Positions 1 through 8,200 of a DNA stretch of 8,764 nucleotides are shown one piece after another (positions within the stretch are counted from its first letter, which is position 1; each line of letters opens with the position of its first letter). This DNA is from an uncultured Clostridia bacterium (GTDB lineage Bacteria > Bacillota > Clostridia > UBA1381): positions 1 through 8,764 of the forward strand of contig CALXUL010000341.1 in the NCBI GenBank assembly GCA_944391635.1, read 5' to 3'. The notes under the pieces were generated by a model that saw only the letters and a list, made by a program, of their open reading frames with translations, had not been told where the DNA came from and searched no databases. The translations under genes and the position numbers were made by a program.

Positions 1-2
1 AT

Positions 3-209
3 AGTAATGAAAACGAATATATTGATCTGTTAAAAACGCTTTAGAAAGCAGGCTTTCCACCGAAATATGATCAGATATCTCAAAAATTATTCTTATCACA
101 AAATAGTTGGGAAGTGAGATATAGAATAATTACTCAAAAAATAGAGGAGGTCTATAATGAAAAAAATAAAAGTAATGAGTGTATTCGGCACGCGTCCGGA
201 GGCAATTAA
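3..209 (+). pseudogene. 3' end of an upstream CDS, possibly glycosyltransferase, with in-frame TAG
   Basis: The frame starting at base 3 is open from the window edge and reads SNENEYIDLLKTL before a TAG at 42-44. The same frame then stays open to a TAA at 207-209, running into the start of wecB. The residues after the TAG include SQNSWEVRYRIITQKIEEVY, which resembles the W-containing amphipathic helix that ends many GT4 glycosyltransferases. Two readings are possible: the gene ends normally at 44 and the rest is chance, or an amber mutation has removed the last helix of a glycosyltransferase. The other two forward frames close within the first 33 bases. Only about 14 codons before the TAG are visible, so the family assignment is weak. 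Confidence 0.4.
144..150 (+). promoter_or_regulatory. Ribosome binding site of wecB
   Basis: GAGGAGG lies six bases before the ATG at 157. It is a near-perfect anti-16S match and fixes the wecB start. No convincing -35/-10 pair is seen in 1-156, so transcription probably enters from upstream. Confidence 0.85.
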
Positions 210-1281
210 AATGTGTCCTCTCATAAAAGAATTGGACAAATATCCAGAAATTGAGAATTTAGTTTGCCTTACGGGGCAACACAAAGAGATGCTGCAACAA
301 GTCATTGATATCTTTGGAACCGAGGTTAAATATAACTTAAATATTATGCAGCCTCGTCAGTCACTAACAACTATTACAAGCAATATTTTAGAGAAAATAG
401 AACCAATATTAGTTGATGAAAAGCCCGATATTGTTTTGGTTCATGGAGATACAACAACGTCTTTTTCTGTAGCTTTAGCGGCATTTTATCAACACATTCC
501 GGTTGGACATGTTGAAGCAGGACTACGTACATTTGATAAATATTCACCTTTTCCAGAGGAAATGAATCGGACATTAACAGGAAAAATCGCTGAATTGCAT
601 TTTGCTCCAACCGAAAATAACAGAAACAATTTGCTTCGTGAAAATATTTCAGAAAATATTTTTGTTACAGGCAACACAGTTATCGATGCTTTTCATATTA
701 CTGTTCGGGATAACTATATCTATAAATTAAGTCAATTACAAAAAATCGACACTCGAAATAAGCGTTGCATTTTAATGACCGCTCATAGACGAGAAAATCT
801 TGGACAACCACTCTTTAATATTTGTAAAGCTGCAAGACATATTGCCGAGGAATTTGATGATGTTGAGATTATATATCCTGTTCATCTAAATCCCTCTGTT
901 CAGGATACTGCCCATAAAGTATTGGACAATATAGAGCGGGTACATCTGGTTCCTCCTCTTGATGTAGAAGACATGCATAATCTAATGGCACGCAGCTTTT
1001 TAGTCATGACAGATTCTGGCGGACTACAGGAAGAGGCACCGGCCTGTGGAGTTCCTGTTTTAGTCTTACGTACCGAAACTGAACGTCCAGAGGCCGTCAA
1101 GGCAGGAACTGTAAAAGTAGTGGGAGTAGAGGAAGATAATATCTACAAGAGCGTCAAAACAATGCTTACATGTCCTCATGTGTATGAAAAAATGGCAAAG
1201 GCTATAAATCCATACGGAGACGGTCATGCTTGCAAACGAATTGCCCAGGCAATTATTTCCTGGCACGATAGCAAATACTAA
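157..1281 (+). CDS. wecB: UDP-N-acetylglucosamine 2-epimerase (non-hydrolysing)
   Basis: Interconverts UDP-GlcNAc and UDP-ManNAc in the cytoplasm, supplying ManNAc (or its oxidised form ManNAcA) for a surface polysaccharide or linkage unit. The 374 residues match the family's usual length and the protein is full length. Visible family motifs are FGTRPEAIKM at residues 10-19 (R13 and K18, substrate binding), TGQHKEML at 39-46, VHGDTTT at 95-101 (D98), GHVEAGLRT at 117-125 (E120), FPEEMNR at 132-138 (E134), TAHRREN at 208-214 (H210), SGGLQEEAP at 287-295, and TERPEA at 308-313. D98, E120, E134 and H210 correspond to the catalytic and binding residues known in E. coli WecB, so activity is expected. 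The start is set by a strong ribosome site. The gene looks richer in G+C than those after it. The next gene begins one base after its stop codon. Enzyme identity is near certain; the downstream polymer is not known. Confidence 0.96.
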   Translation: MKKIKVMSVFGTRPEAIKMCPLIKELDKYPEIENLVCLTGQHKEMLQQVIDIFGTEVKYNLNIMQPRQSLTTITSNILEKIEPILVDEKPDIVLVHGDTTTSFSVALAAFYQHIPVGHVEAGLRTFDKYSPFPEEMNRTLTGKIAELHFAPTENNRNNLLRENISENIFVTGNTVIDAFHITVRDNYIYKLSQLQKIDTRNKRCILMTAHRRENLGQPLFNICKAARHIAEEFDDVEIIYPVHLNPSVQDTAHKVLDNIERVHLVPPLDVEDMHNLMARSFLVMTDSGGLQEEAPACGVPVLVLRTETERPEAVKAGTVKVVGVEEDNIYKSVKTMLTCPHVYEKMAKAINPYGDGHACKRIAQAIISWHDSKY

Positions 1282-1282
1282 T

Positions 1283-2491
1283 ATGCTTAAAATGAGAGGA
1301 ATAGTATATCGACTTTTTTTGCCAATAATACGGATTTTGTCTATTCCGTTTGCAAAAAAAATACTAAAGCAAATATCTATTGTCTTGAGTAAAGAAAATA
1401 TAAGTAACTTTGTTTACTTATTTCAATTTTCATATTACACAAATGACGGAGAAAAATATATTTCAGGAGGAGGCGAGCGCTATGTTAATGACATTGCGTC
1501 TATCCTTTCTCAAAATGGATATTCTGTTATCTTATTTCAGCTTGGATTGCCAAATTCAAAATTTATTTGGTATAAACAACACAAAAGTCTTTGGGTAATA
1601 GGAATTCCTGGAAGAAGTTATATGTATCCACTTGTAACATCACTTCTTCCTCATGCAAAATTATCTATATATTCCGGATATCTTAATTTTGGATATAGAT
1701 TACTGCATCCGAACATTATGATTTCACATGGAATAACGTGGGATGATCCTTATAGCGAATTAAGTCAAAAAAGTATTTTTAGGATACTTCAAAATATTGA
1801 TTGCCTAATATCTGTTGATACAAACACACTTTCCTGGATACGTACTACTTACTCCCGCTATTTTGTAAGCCACGCTGATAAAAAAATGCTTTATATTCCT
1901 AATTATGTTGATTTAAATAAATATAGGATGAGACAGAGAAATTTTACCGAACAAATTCACATTATATTTCCAAGGCGTTGTTGCAGTCAGCGTGGATTTT
2001 GGCTAGTTAGCAAAATTTTGCCAGATATTTTATCAAAACATTCTTATGTTATATTTGAATTTATTGGTTTTATTCACAATGCTGAAATAAGTAATGAAAT
2101 AGATAGACTAATACAGTGTTTCCCAGATCAGTTATCCCATAAGCAGGTGGATGAAGACTCAATGCCTTTGATCTATCAACAATCTGATATAGTACTAATA
2201 CCAACTTTATATAGCGAAGGAACTTCTCTTTCATGTATAGAGGCTATGGCCTGCGGATGTGCTATAATTGCAACAAATGTAGGAGGCTTACCCAATCTTA
2301 TCATCAATAACTATAATGGAATTTTAATTAATCCTAACGTTGATGAATTAAAAAAAGCAATTGAATTATTAATTAGTAATAAAAATCTTAGAAAAACGCT
2401 TGGAAATAATGCACACATTGTATCTCAAACATTTTCAAAAAGGAGTTGGGAAAAACAATGGGAAAAGTGCATTATTGATTACATCAAATAG
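1283..2491 (+). CDS. GT4-type (GT-B fold) glycosyltransferase, stand-alone
   Basis: Likely transfers a sugar from a nucleotide donor to a lipid-linked glycan at the cytoplasmic membrane face. From the ATG at 1283 it has 402 residues. Residues 1-40 are rich in I, L, K and R and could be an amphipathic membrane-contact helix. A glycine-rich loop SGGGERY sits at 61-67 and ISHGITWDD at 147-155. The C-terminal Rossmann half holds IIFPRR at 227-232, the E-x7-E motif in SEGTSLSCIE (E312 and E320), and NVGGLPNLI at 332-340. It ends in the usual W-containing helix (W389, W393). The ATG at 1283 follows the wecB stop by one base and lacks a clear ribosome site, so translational coupling is likely. An in-frame ATG at 1226 has GGAGA five bases upstream but lies over the conserved wecB end. 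The C-terminal half is clearly paralogous to the last glycosyltransferase domain of the 4670-8320 protein. Donor and linkage cannot be told from sequence. Confidence 0.88.
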   Translation: MLKMRGIVYRLFLPIIRILSIPFAKKILKQISIVLSKENISNFVYLFQFSYYTNDGEKYISGGGERYVNDIASILSQNGYSVILFQLGLPNSKFIWYKQHKSLWVIGIPGRSYMYPLVTSLLPHAKLSIYSGYLNFGYRLLHPNIMISHGITWDDPYSELSQKSIFRILQNIDCLISVDTNTLSWIRTTYSRYFVSHADKKMLYIPNYVDLNKYRMRQRNFTEQIHIIFPRRCCSQRGFWLVSKILPDILSKHSYVIFEFIGFIHNAEISNEIDRLIQCFPDQLSHKQVDEDSMPLIYQQSDIVLIPTLYSEGTSLSCIEAMACGCAIIATNVGGLPNLIINNYNGILINPNVDELKKAIELLISNKNLRKTLGNNAHIVSQTFSKRSWEKQWEKCIIDYIK

Positions 2492-2502
2492 TATTTATAG
2501 TG

Positions 2503-2507
2503 AAGGG
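2503..2507 (+). promoter_or_regulatory. Ribosome binding site of wzm
   Basis: AAGGG lies eight bases before the ATG at 2516, inside the 24-base gap after the glycosyltransferase stop. It supports this start. Confidence 0.65.
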
Positions 2508-2515
2508 TAAATAAA

Positions 2516-3328
2516 ATGAAAATTTATTTAAAATATTATTTCAAACTAATTTGTGGCATTTTTAAAGATCGTACTTTGTTACTTTCTTTCGCTATAAAAG
2601 ACTTCCAACGTCGCTATGCCGGGTCATATTTTGGGATAGTTTGGGGACTTTTTCAACCATTTTTAACAATACTTGTATATTGGGCAGTATTTCAATTCGC
2701 TTTTCAAGGAAATCCTGTAAATGGCGTTCCTTTTATATTATGGTTCTCCTGTGGTATTATACCATGGCTTTTTTTCTCAGAAGCATTTTCTATCTCTAGC
2801 AATTGTTTTTTAGAATATGCTTATCTCGTAAAAAAAGTTGTATTTAATATTGACATTTTACCTTTGGTAAAAATTTTATCGTCTGCATTTATACACATGT
2901 TTTTTATTATTATTTTACTATTACTTTGCTTTGTTTTTGGTTATTATCCAACTATCTTTGTTCTCCAAGCTTTATACTACTTTTTTTGTACGGTCGTCCT
3001 TCTGTATGCAGTAACGTTAATCACATCTTCTGTTATTGTTTTTTTTAGAGATTTAAGTCAAATAATTAGTGTACTCCTATTAGTTGGTATGTGGTGTACT
3101 CCAATTGCATGGGAATTATCTGCCGTTCCCTCATATTTTCACGTATTTATAAAATGGAATCCGATCTACTATATTGTAGAAGGCTATAGAGATAGTTTCG
3201 TAAATCAGATCTGGTTTTGGCAAAAACCGGAATTATCAATAAGATATTGGATAGTCACTATCTTTTTTTTGAGTTTTGGTGTTCTTATATATCAAAGGTT
3301 AAAGCCAAGATTTGCTGATGTTTTATAA
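2516..3328 (+). CDS. wzm: Polysaccharide ABC exporter, membrane permease (Wzm/TagG-like)
   Basis: Membrane half of an ABC-2 type exporter that moves a lipid-linked polysaccharide or teichoic-acid-like polymer from cytoplasm to cell surface. The 270 residues are typical of the family. Residues 21-46 carry the family's N-terminal pattern, an amphipathic interface helix with AIKDFQRRYAGSYFGIVWG. Likely membrane segments are near 41-63, 73-92, 118-143, 147-175, 182-200 and 243-261, six in all. The sequence FFRDLSQI (176-183) and MWCTPIAW (192-199) match the conserved cytoplasmic loop and following helix. NPIYYIVEGYRD (215-226) and the end LKPRFADVL (262-270) are also hallmarks of Wzm/TagG/RfbA permeases. 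The ATPase gene follows after 21 bases, as expected for a two-component exporter. The Wzm label is preferred over TagG because the partner ATPase has a carbohydrate-binding domain. Confidence 0.94.
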   Translation: MKIYLKYYFKLICGIFKDRTLLLSFAIKDFQRRYAGSYFGIVWGLFQPFLTILVYWAVFQFAFQGNPVNGVPFILWFSCGIIPWLFFSEAFSISSNCFLEYAYLVKKVVFNIDILPLVKILSSAFIHMFFIIILLLLCFVFGYYPTIFVLQALYYFFCTVVLLYAVTLITSSVIVFFRDLSQIISVLLLVGMWCTPIAWELSAVPSYFHVFIKWNPIYYIVEGYRDSFVNQIWFWQKPELSIRYWIVTIFFLSFGVLIYQRLKPRFADVL

Positions 3329-3337
3329 ACTTTCTGT

Positions 3338-3341
3338 GGAG
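3338..3341 (+). promoter_or_regulatory. Ribosome binding site of wzt
   Basis: GGAG, within TGGAGAAA, lies eight bases before the ATG at 3350 and supports that start. Confidence 0.65.
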
Positions 3342-3349
3342 AAAATTTA

Positions 3350-4657
3350 ATGGAAACAAAAATATTATTAAAAAATGTATGTAAAAAGTACCGCATGTAT
3401 AATAGTCCTAAAGATCAATTGAGAGAGGCATTAAGTTTAAGCGGAAAATCTTACCATACTGAATTTCAGGTACTAAATAATATAAGTTTTGAAATACCTC
3501 AGGGTAGAATTCTAGGAATAATGGGGAAAAATGGTGCAGGGAAATCTACCCTATTAAAAATAATTACTGGTATTTTGGAACCAACTTCTGGTACTGTACA
3601 AGTTAACGGGAAAATATCCTCTCTTTTAGAGCTCGGCGCCGGTTTCAATATGGAATATAATGGTATAGATAATATATATTTCTATGGTATGCTTATGAAA
3701 CTAAGCCGACAGCAAATAGATGAGCGAATTAGCGATATTATTTCATTTGCTGAAATTGGAGACTATATATATCAACCACTTAAAACATATTCCAGTGGGA
3801 TGTTTGCGCGATTAGCATTTTCTTGTGCAATTAACGTTGATCCTGATGTGCTTATTGTTGATGAAATTTTGAGTGTAGGAGACATTCGTTTTCAAGGAAA
3901 ATGTTTTAATAAATTTAAAGAATTTAAAGAAAAAGGAGTTACCATTATATATGTAGGTCACGATGTCAGTCTGATGAAATCTTTTTGCGATGAGGCAATT
4001 TGGCTTAACAGCGGCTCTATTGTCGAACAAGGCGATCCAAAGGAAGTAGCAGCAAAGTATGTAGAATTTATGTATTTGGACAAGAATACAGAGTTTTCAA
4101 ACTATAAAAGGAATATTACAGAAGAGTTAGTGCCGAAAGAAAAAGTGACACCAACTCAATCAAAAAGAAGAAATGATATTAGCTTATTATATCAAAATGC
4201 AATAACACACTGGGGTATTCATCCCGGTATGATTAAAAATGTTTATCTTACAGATCAATTAGGAAAAGAAATTGACCATTTTGCACCGGAAGATATAATA
4301 ACAATTTCCTTTATTTTTAATATTGATGATACTATTGATGCTAAAAATATTTCCCTAGCATTTTCGATAAAAAATAAAGAAGGAACGGATCTTATTGTTA
4401 AAACAACTTATGATGAGACTCTCTTTTTTGACAGCATCTTGAAAAATAACAAAACTTATAAAATTTCATTTGAATTACAAACTTTATTGGCAGTTGGCGA
4501 ATATTATTTGGTTGTTGCTATAGAAAATCGAAAGGAACTTAATCCAATTTATTATGAATATATAGAGGGTGTAAAATATTTTAAGGTATTTACAAACAAA
4601 AAAATTTGGGGAAAAGTAGATATACCCGCAAAAATTAAAATACAAGAAAATTGTTGA
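3350..4657 (+). CDS. wzt: Polysaccharide ABC exporter ATPase with C-terminal carbohydrate-binding domain (Wzt)
   Basis: Nucleotide-binding half of the exporter, cytoplasmic and paired with the permease just upstream. The ABC domain spans about residues 1-240. It has Walker A GKNGAGKST (59-67, K65), LLELGAGF (92-99) in the Q-loop region as usual for Wzt/TagH ATPases, signature YSSGM (147-151), Walker B VLIVDE (167-172) and switch histidine H204 in VGHD. A polar linker (about 241-280) leads to a Wzt_C-like beta-sandwich at about 286-432. That domain starts with HWGIHPGMIKNVYL, a recognisable variant of the family's opening strand, and has alternating beta pattern and GEYYLVVAIE (383-392). At 435 residues the protein is far longer than a bare NBD (about 250). 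In E. coli O9a and related systems this domain binds the capped non-reducing end and makes export depend on chain completion. Here the methyltransferase-containing protein begins 12 bases later, so the same logic is attractive but inferred. Confidence 0.93.
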   Translation: METKILLKNVCKKYRMYNSPKDQLREALSLSGKSYHTEFQVLNNISFEIPQGRILGIMGKNGAGKSTLLKIITGILEPTSGTVQVNGKISSLLELGAGFNMEYNGIDNIYFYGMLMKLSRQQIDERISDIISFAEIGDYIYQPLKTYSSGMFARLAFSCAINVDPDVLIVDEILSVGDIRFQGKCFNKFKEFKEKGVTIIYVGHDVSLMKSFCDEAIWLNSGSIVEQGDPKEVAAKYVEFMYLDKNTEFSNYKRNITEELVPKEKVTPTQSKRRNDISLLYQNAITHWGIHPGMIKNVYLTDQLGKEIDHFAPEDIITISFIFNIDDTIDAKNISLAFSIKNKEGTDLIVKTTYDETLFFDSILKNNKTYKISFELQTLLAVGEYYLVVAIENRKELNPIYYEYIEGVKYFKVFTNKKIWGKVDIPAKIKIQENC

Positions 4658-4658
4658 A

Positions 4659-4664
4659 AGGCGG
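4659..4664 (+). promoter_or_regulatory. Ribosome binding site of the 1216-residue protein
   Basis: AGGCGG lies five bases before the ATG at 4670, beginning two bases after the wzt TGA. It supports this start and tight co-translation with wzt. Confidence 0.6.
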
Positions 4665-4669
4665 ATAAT

Positions 4670-5284
4670 ATGAATAACTCTAAAATTAATTCACAAGAAT
4701 ATTGGGAAGATAGATTTGAAAGTAATGACTGGAAAGTAAATAAAGGTCGAGAGCAAACACACTATTTTTATACAATTTTAACCAAATTACTTCCGACATG
4801 GATTACACAGGATATAAGATCAAATAACTTATTGATTTATGATTTTGGCTGTGCAGAAGGACAAGGAATGCCTCTTTTGCAGGAACGGCTTGGTTCAAAC
4901 ATAATTGGTATCGATTTTTCATCTTTCGCTATTGAAAGTGCAAAAAATAATTATCCTCAATACAATTTTGAAATAGGAGATATAAAAGATTTTAATAAGG
5001 ATATCGATGTTGCTATATTATCCAACATCATTGAACATTTTTGCAATCCATATGAAATTGTAAAAAAATTATCCAAAAATGTATCCAAATACTTAATTAT
5101 CTTAGTCCCATTTGAAGAAAAAAATTTAATGCCAGAACATGAATATGAATTTAACTATAGTAATATTCCTATTTTAATTGGTGCATTTCAATTAGTTTAT
5201 TTCGAAGAATATGATTGCCTTCAGGATCAAAATGGGTTATTTTTGGGCAAACAAATTCTATTAATTTATTCTCGAGAATCTATT
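4670..5284 (+). other. Domain: class I SAM-dependent methyltransferase
   Basis: Residues 1-205 of the 4670-8320 protein. It opens with QEYWEDRFESNDW (9-21). Motif I is YDFGCAEGQG (57-66), the SAM-binding glycine loop. The acidic ribose-binding position follows beta-2 in IIGIDFSS (78-85, D82). Motif II/III region EIGDIKDF is at 101-108 and motif IV region AILSNIIEHF at 115-124. These features fit the Methyltransf_11/23 type of small-molecule or sugar O-methyltransferase. The acceptor cannot be deduced. Confidence 0.85.
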
Positions 5285-8200
5285 ATAAATGAAAATTTGA
5301 ATATAGGCCAACTGACGGGAACTTTTAAAAATGACGGAACGGAATCTTTATTAAATCAAATAGAATTAATTACTCAAAACAATAGTAATTTGCGGATACA
5401 ACTAGAAAATATATCTGACGACAATGTTAAATTAAAAGAGCAGATTCAAAATATTACGCATTTAAACTGCTTATTGAAATCTGATCTTCAAACTAATATT
5501 GATAAATATTCTAAATGTTCGGATGAATATAATAATTTATTAGCAATATATGAAGGCTTAAATACAGCATACAAACAATTAAATTTAAACTATAATAATC
5601 TTGTAAATTCTTATACTTGGAAAATTGCGAATATTGAATTTCAAATTGCAAAGAAATTCCATTTACTTGATATTGTAAACAAGTGTATACAGATAAGAAA
5701 AAGAGGAATAAATCTTCGTTCTAACTATAGAGTCAGTTCTAATGGTGAAAATTTAAAGAAAACGGTTGCAGAGCTTGAAAAAATAGTATCGGATACAAGT
5801 AGTGAGAATCAATTATTAACTTATATTAACACCCAAAGTGAAATTTTTGAAGATATTCTTAATCGCCCGTTAAGTGATATCAGTTTAGAGTTAAAAAGAA
5901 TTTTATATTACAGAAAATATAAAGGAATCGTTGTATATCCACATGCTGTAAAATGGGAGCCTATTCAACGGCCGCAACATTTTTTAAGAGAATTAGCAAA
6001 TCAAGGATATATTTGTTTCTTTTGTGAAAATACAGATTATGATGAAGACATAAAGGAAGTATATCCTAATTTATTTGTTGTAAAAAATGGAGAAATATCC
6101 TTGCTTCCTATTATACAGGATCAATATGTTATATTGCTGATCACATACTTTTTGCAAACGTTATTTGCAAAATATGTTCCTCAAAAAGTAATTTGGTTTG
6201 ATATTTTGGATAAACTTGATTTTTTCTCGCAGAGTGGGAAGATAAGCGATGCAATTTACAAATCTCTAGTTAAAGATGCTGATATTGTTAGCTATTCTGC
6301 TGACGCGCTTAAAGAGTATGCTTTATCTCGAACAGATGCATTTAAACTTCCCAATGGTGTAAATTTGAATGATTTTTCTATAAGAGATGAAGATGCCCCT
6401 TCTGACATGAAAACGATTTTAGAAACAGGAAACAAAATAGTTGGTTATTATGGGGCAATTGAATCCTGGTTTGATGTAGATTCTGTTTTATACCTTGCAA
6501 ATCACTCTTCCTATGAGATTGTTTTAATTGGGAATCCAAACACTGATATTTCTAATAAATTAGTTCATGAGAGAATTCATTTACTTGGAAGAAAAGACTA
6601 TAAGGATCTGATTTCATATGCTAAATATTTTGATGTTGCAATTATTCCTTTTATTGTGAACGATTTGACAAATGCTGTATCACCAGTGAAATTTTTTGAA
6701 TTTGCTGCGTTGGGAATTCCGACAGTATCATCCGAAATCAGCGAAATGTTGCAATATAAATGTTCGCTTGTTCAAACATATAAATCATATAAAGAAATGG
6801 TTGAAAAAATTGACTTATTGTGCTATTACAATACAGAAAAAGGAATATTGAAAGAGATTGCATTTGAAAATACGTGGTCAAAACGTATAGAATCTGTCCT
6901 TGAAAAACTTCTTGATATTCGGTACTTGTCTACATTAGCGAATATCAAGAATAGCGGCTGTCTTGCTTTAGAAACAGTAACATTTTTCAAATTTGATGGA
7001 TCGACCTATTATTCTGGAGGAGCCGAACGTTATTTAATTGATTTAGATGAAATTTGTAAAGAATTAAATCTGAAACTCCGCGTTTACCAATATGCAGAAT
7101 ATGACTGGGTTAGATTCTATGATAATTTGGAAGTAATTGGTATGGGCGCAAAAGAAAATGATCCTAATTTATATACTGTGGACTTGAAAAATGAAATGAA
7201 TGATCTATTTAGAAGAAACACATTAAATCAAACAGCACTTAATCTATATTCCGCATTTCATTTACTTCAAGGGAAAAGTACCGCCACTACAATTGGCATT
7301 AGCCATGGTATTTTTTGGGATACAGAAGCTAATCATTATACGAATGGTGTTGACTTCTGGAATGCTAATAGCGAAATAATTAGTGCCGCGAAAAACTGTG
7401 ATTATATGGTATCTGTTGACACTAATACATGCAATTGGTTCCAAACAATTGATTATAACTTAAGCAGGAAAATTAAATATATTCCCAATTACGTTAATAC
7501 CAGTGAGTTTACATGTTCTGAAAAATGTAATACTGATCGGATCATTATTACTTATCCACGTCGCCTTTATGCTGCTAGAGGGCTATATATTGTCTTAGAT
7601 ATTTTGGACGATATATTGAAAAAATTTCCGAATACTGAGTTCCACTTTGTAGGAAAAGGATTTGCTGAGGATACTAAACATGTACAAGAAAAGATCTCTC
7701 AATGGGGAGATCGGGTCAAATGGTATTCGAAATCACCGGATCAGATGCATGAAGTATATAAAGAATCCGATATTTCTCTAGTTCCTACCATGTATAGTGA
7801 AGGTACTTCGTTATCATGCCTTGAAGCGCTATCAAGTGGTAATATTGTTATTTGTACTAGAGTTGGTGGACTTACGGATTTGATTATTAATGGTTTTAAC
7901 GGTTTACTAATTGAACCAGATAGCGATTCTTTAAAAAATGCATTGATAAATATTCTTTCGAATCCTGATAAAATGCAAATGTTAAAAAAGAATGCTGTTG
8001 CTACAGCACAGTCATTTTCAAAAGATATTTGGAAGGAAAGATGGAAAGAAATTCTTCGGATGGCGATTGGGAATACCGCAACTTCTCCATATACAAAATG
8101 TAAGAGGTGTCTAATTCGATTAAAGCATGAAAATACACTAAATGAAAAACTATTAAAATGTATATGTCAGTATTTATCAGAAGGATATTATGTTTTTATA

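Noticed and set aside
374..1266. Several minus-strand ORFs opposite wecB
   Set aside because: They lie antisense to a highly conserved enzyme gene, lack ribosome sites, and translate to cysteine- and serine-rich peptides typical of shadow frames.
1354..1361. A8 run near the 5' end of the stand-alone glycosyltransferase gene, considered as a phase-variation switch
   Set aside because: Runs of this length are common in such AT-rich DNA (a T8 also occurs at 3263-3270 in wzm), and the frame is intact. It would need strain data to be taken seriously.
1410..1598. 62-codon + strand ORF inside the stand-alone glycosyltransferase gene
   Set aside because: Out-of-frame overlap with a well-supported GT4 gene; no independent coding evidence.
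3812..4030. 72-codon minus-strand ORF opposite wzt
   Set aside because: Antisense to the Walker B and signature region of the ATPase; shadow frame.
7262..7444. 60-codon minus-strand ORF opposite the last glycosyltransferase domain
   Set aside because: Antisense to conserved GT4 motifs; shadow frame.
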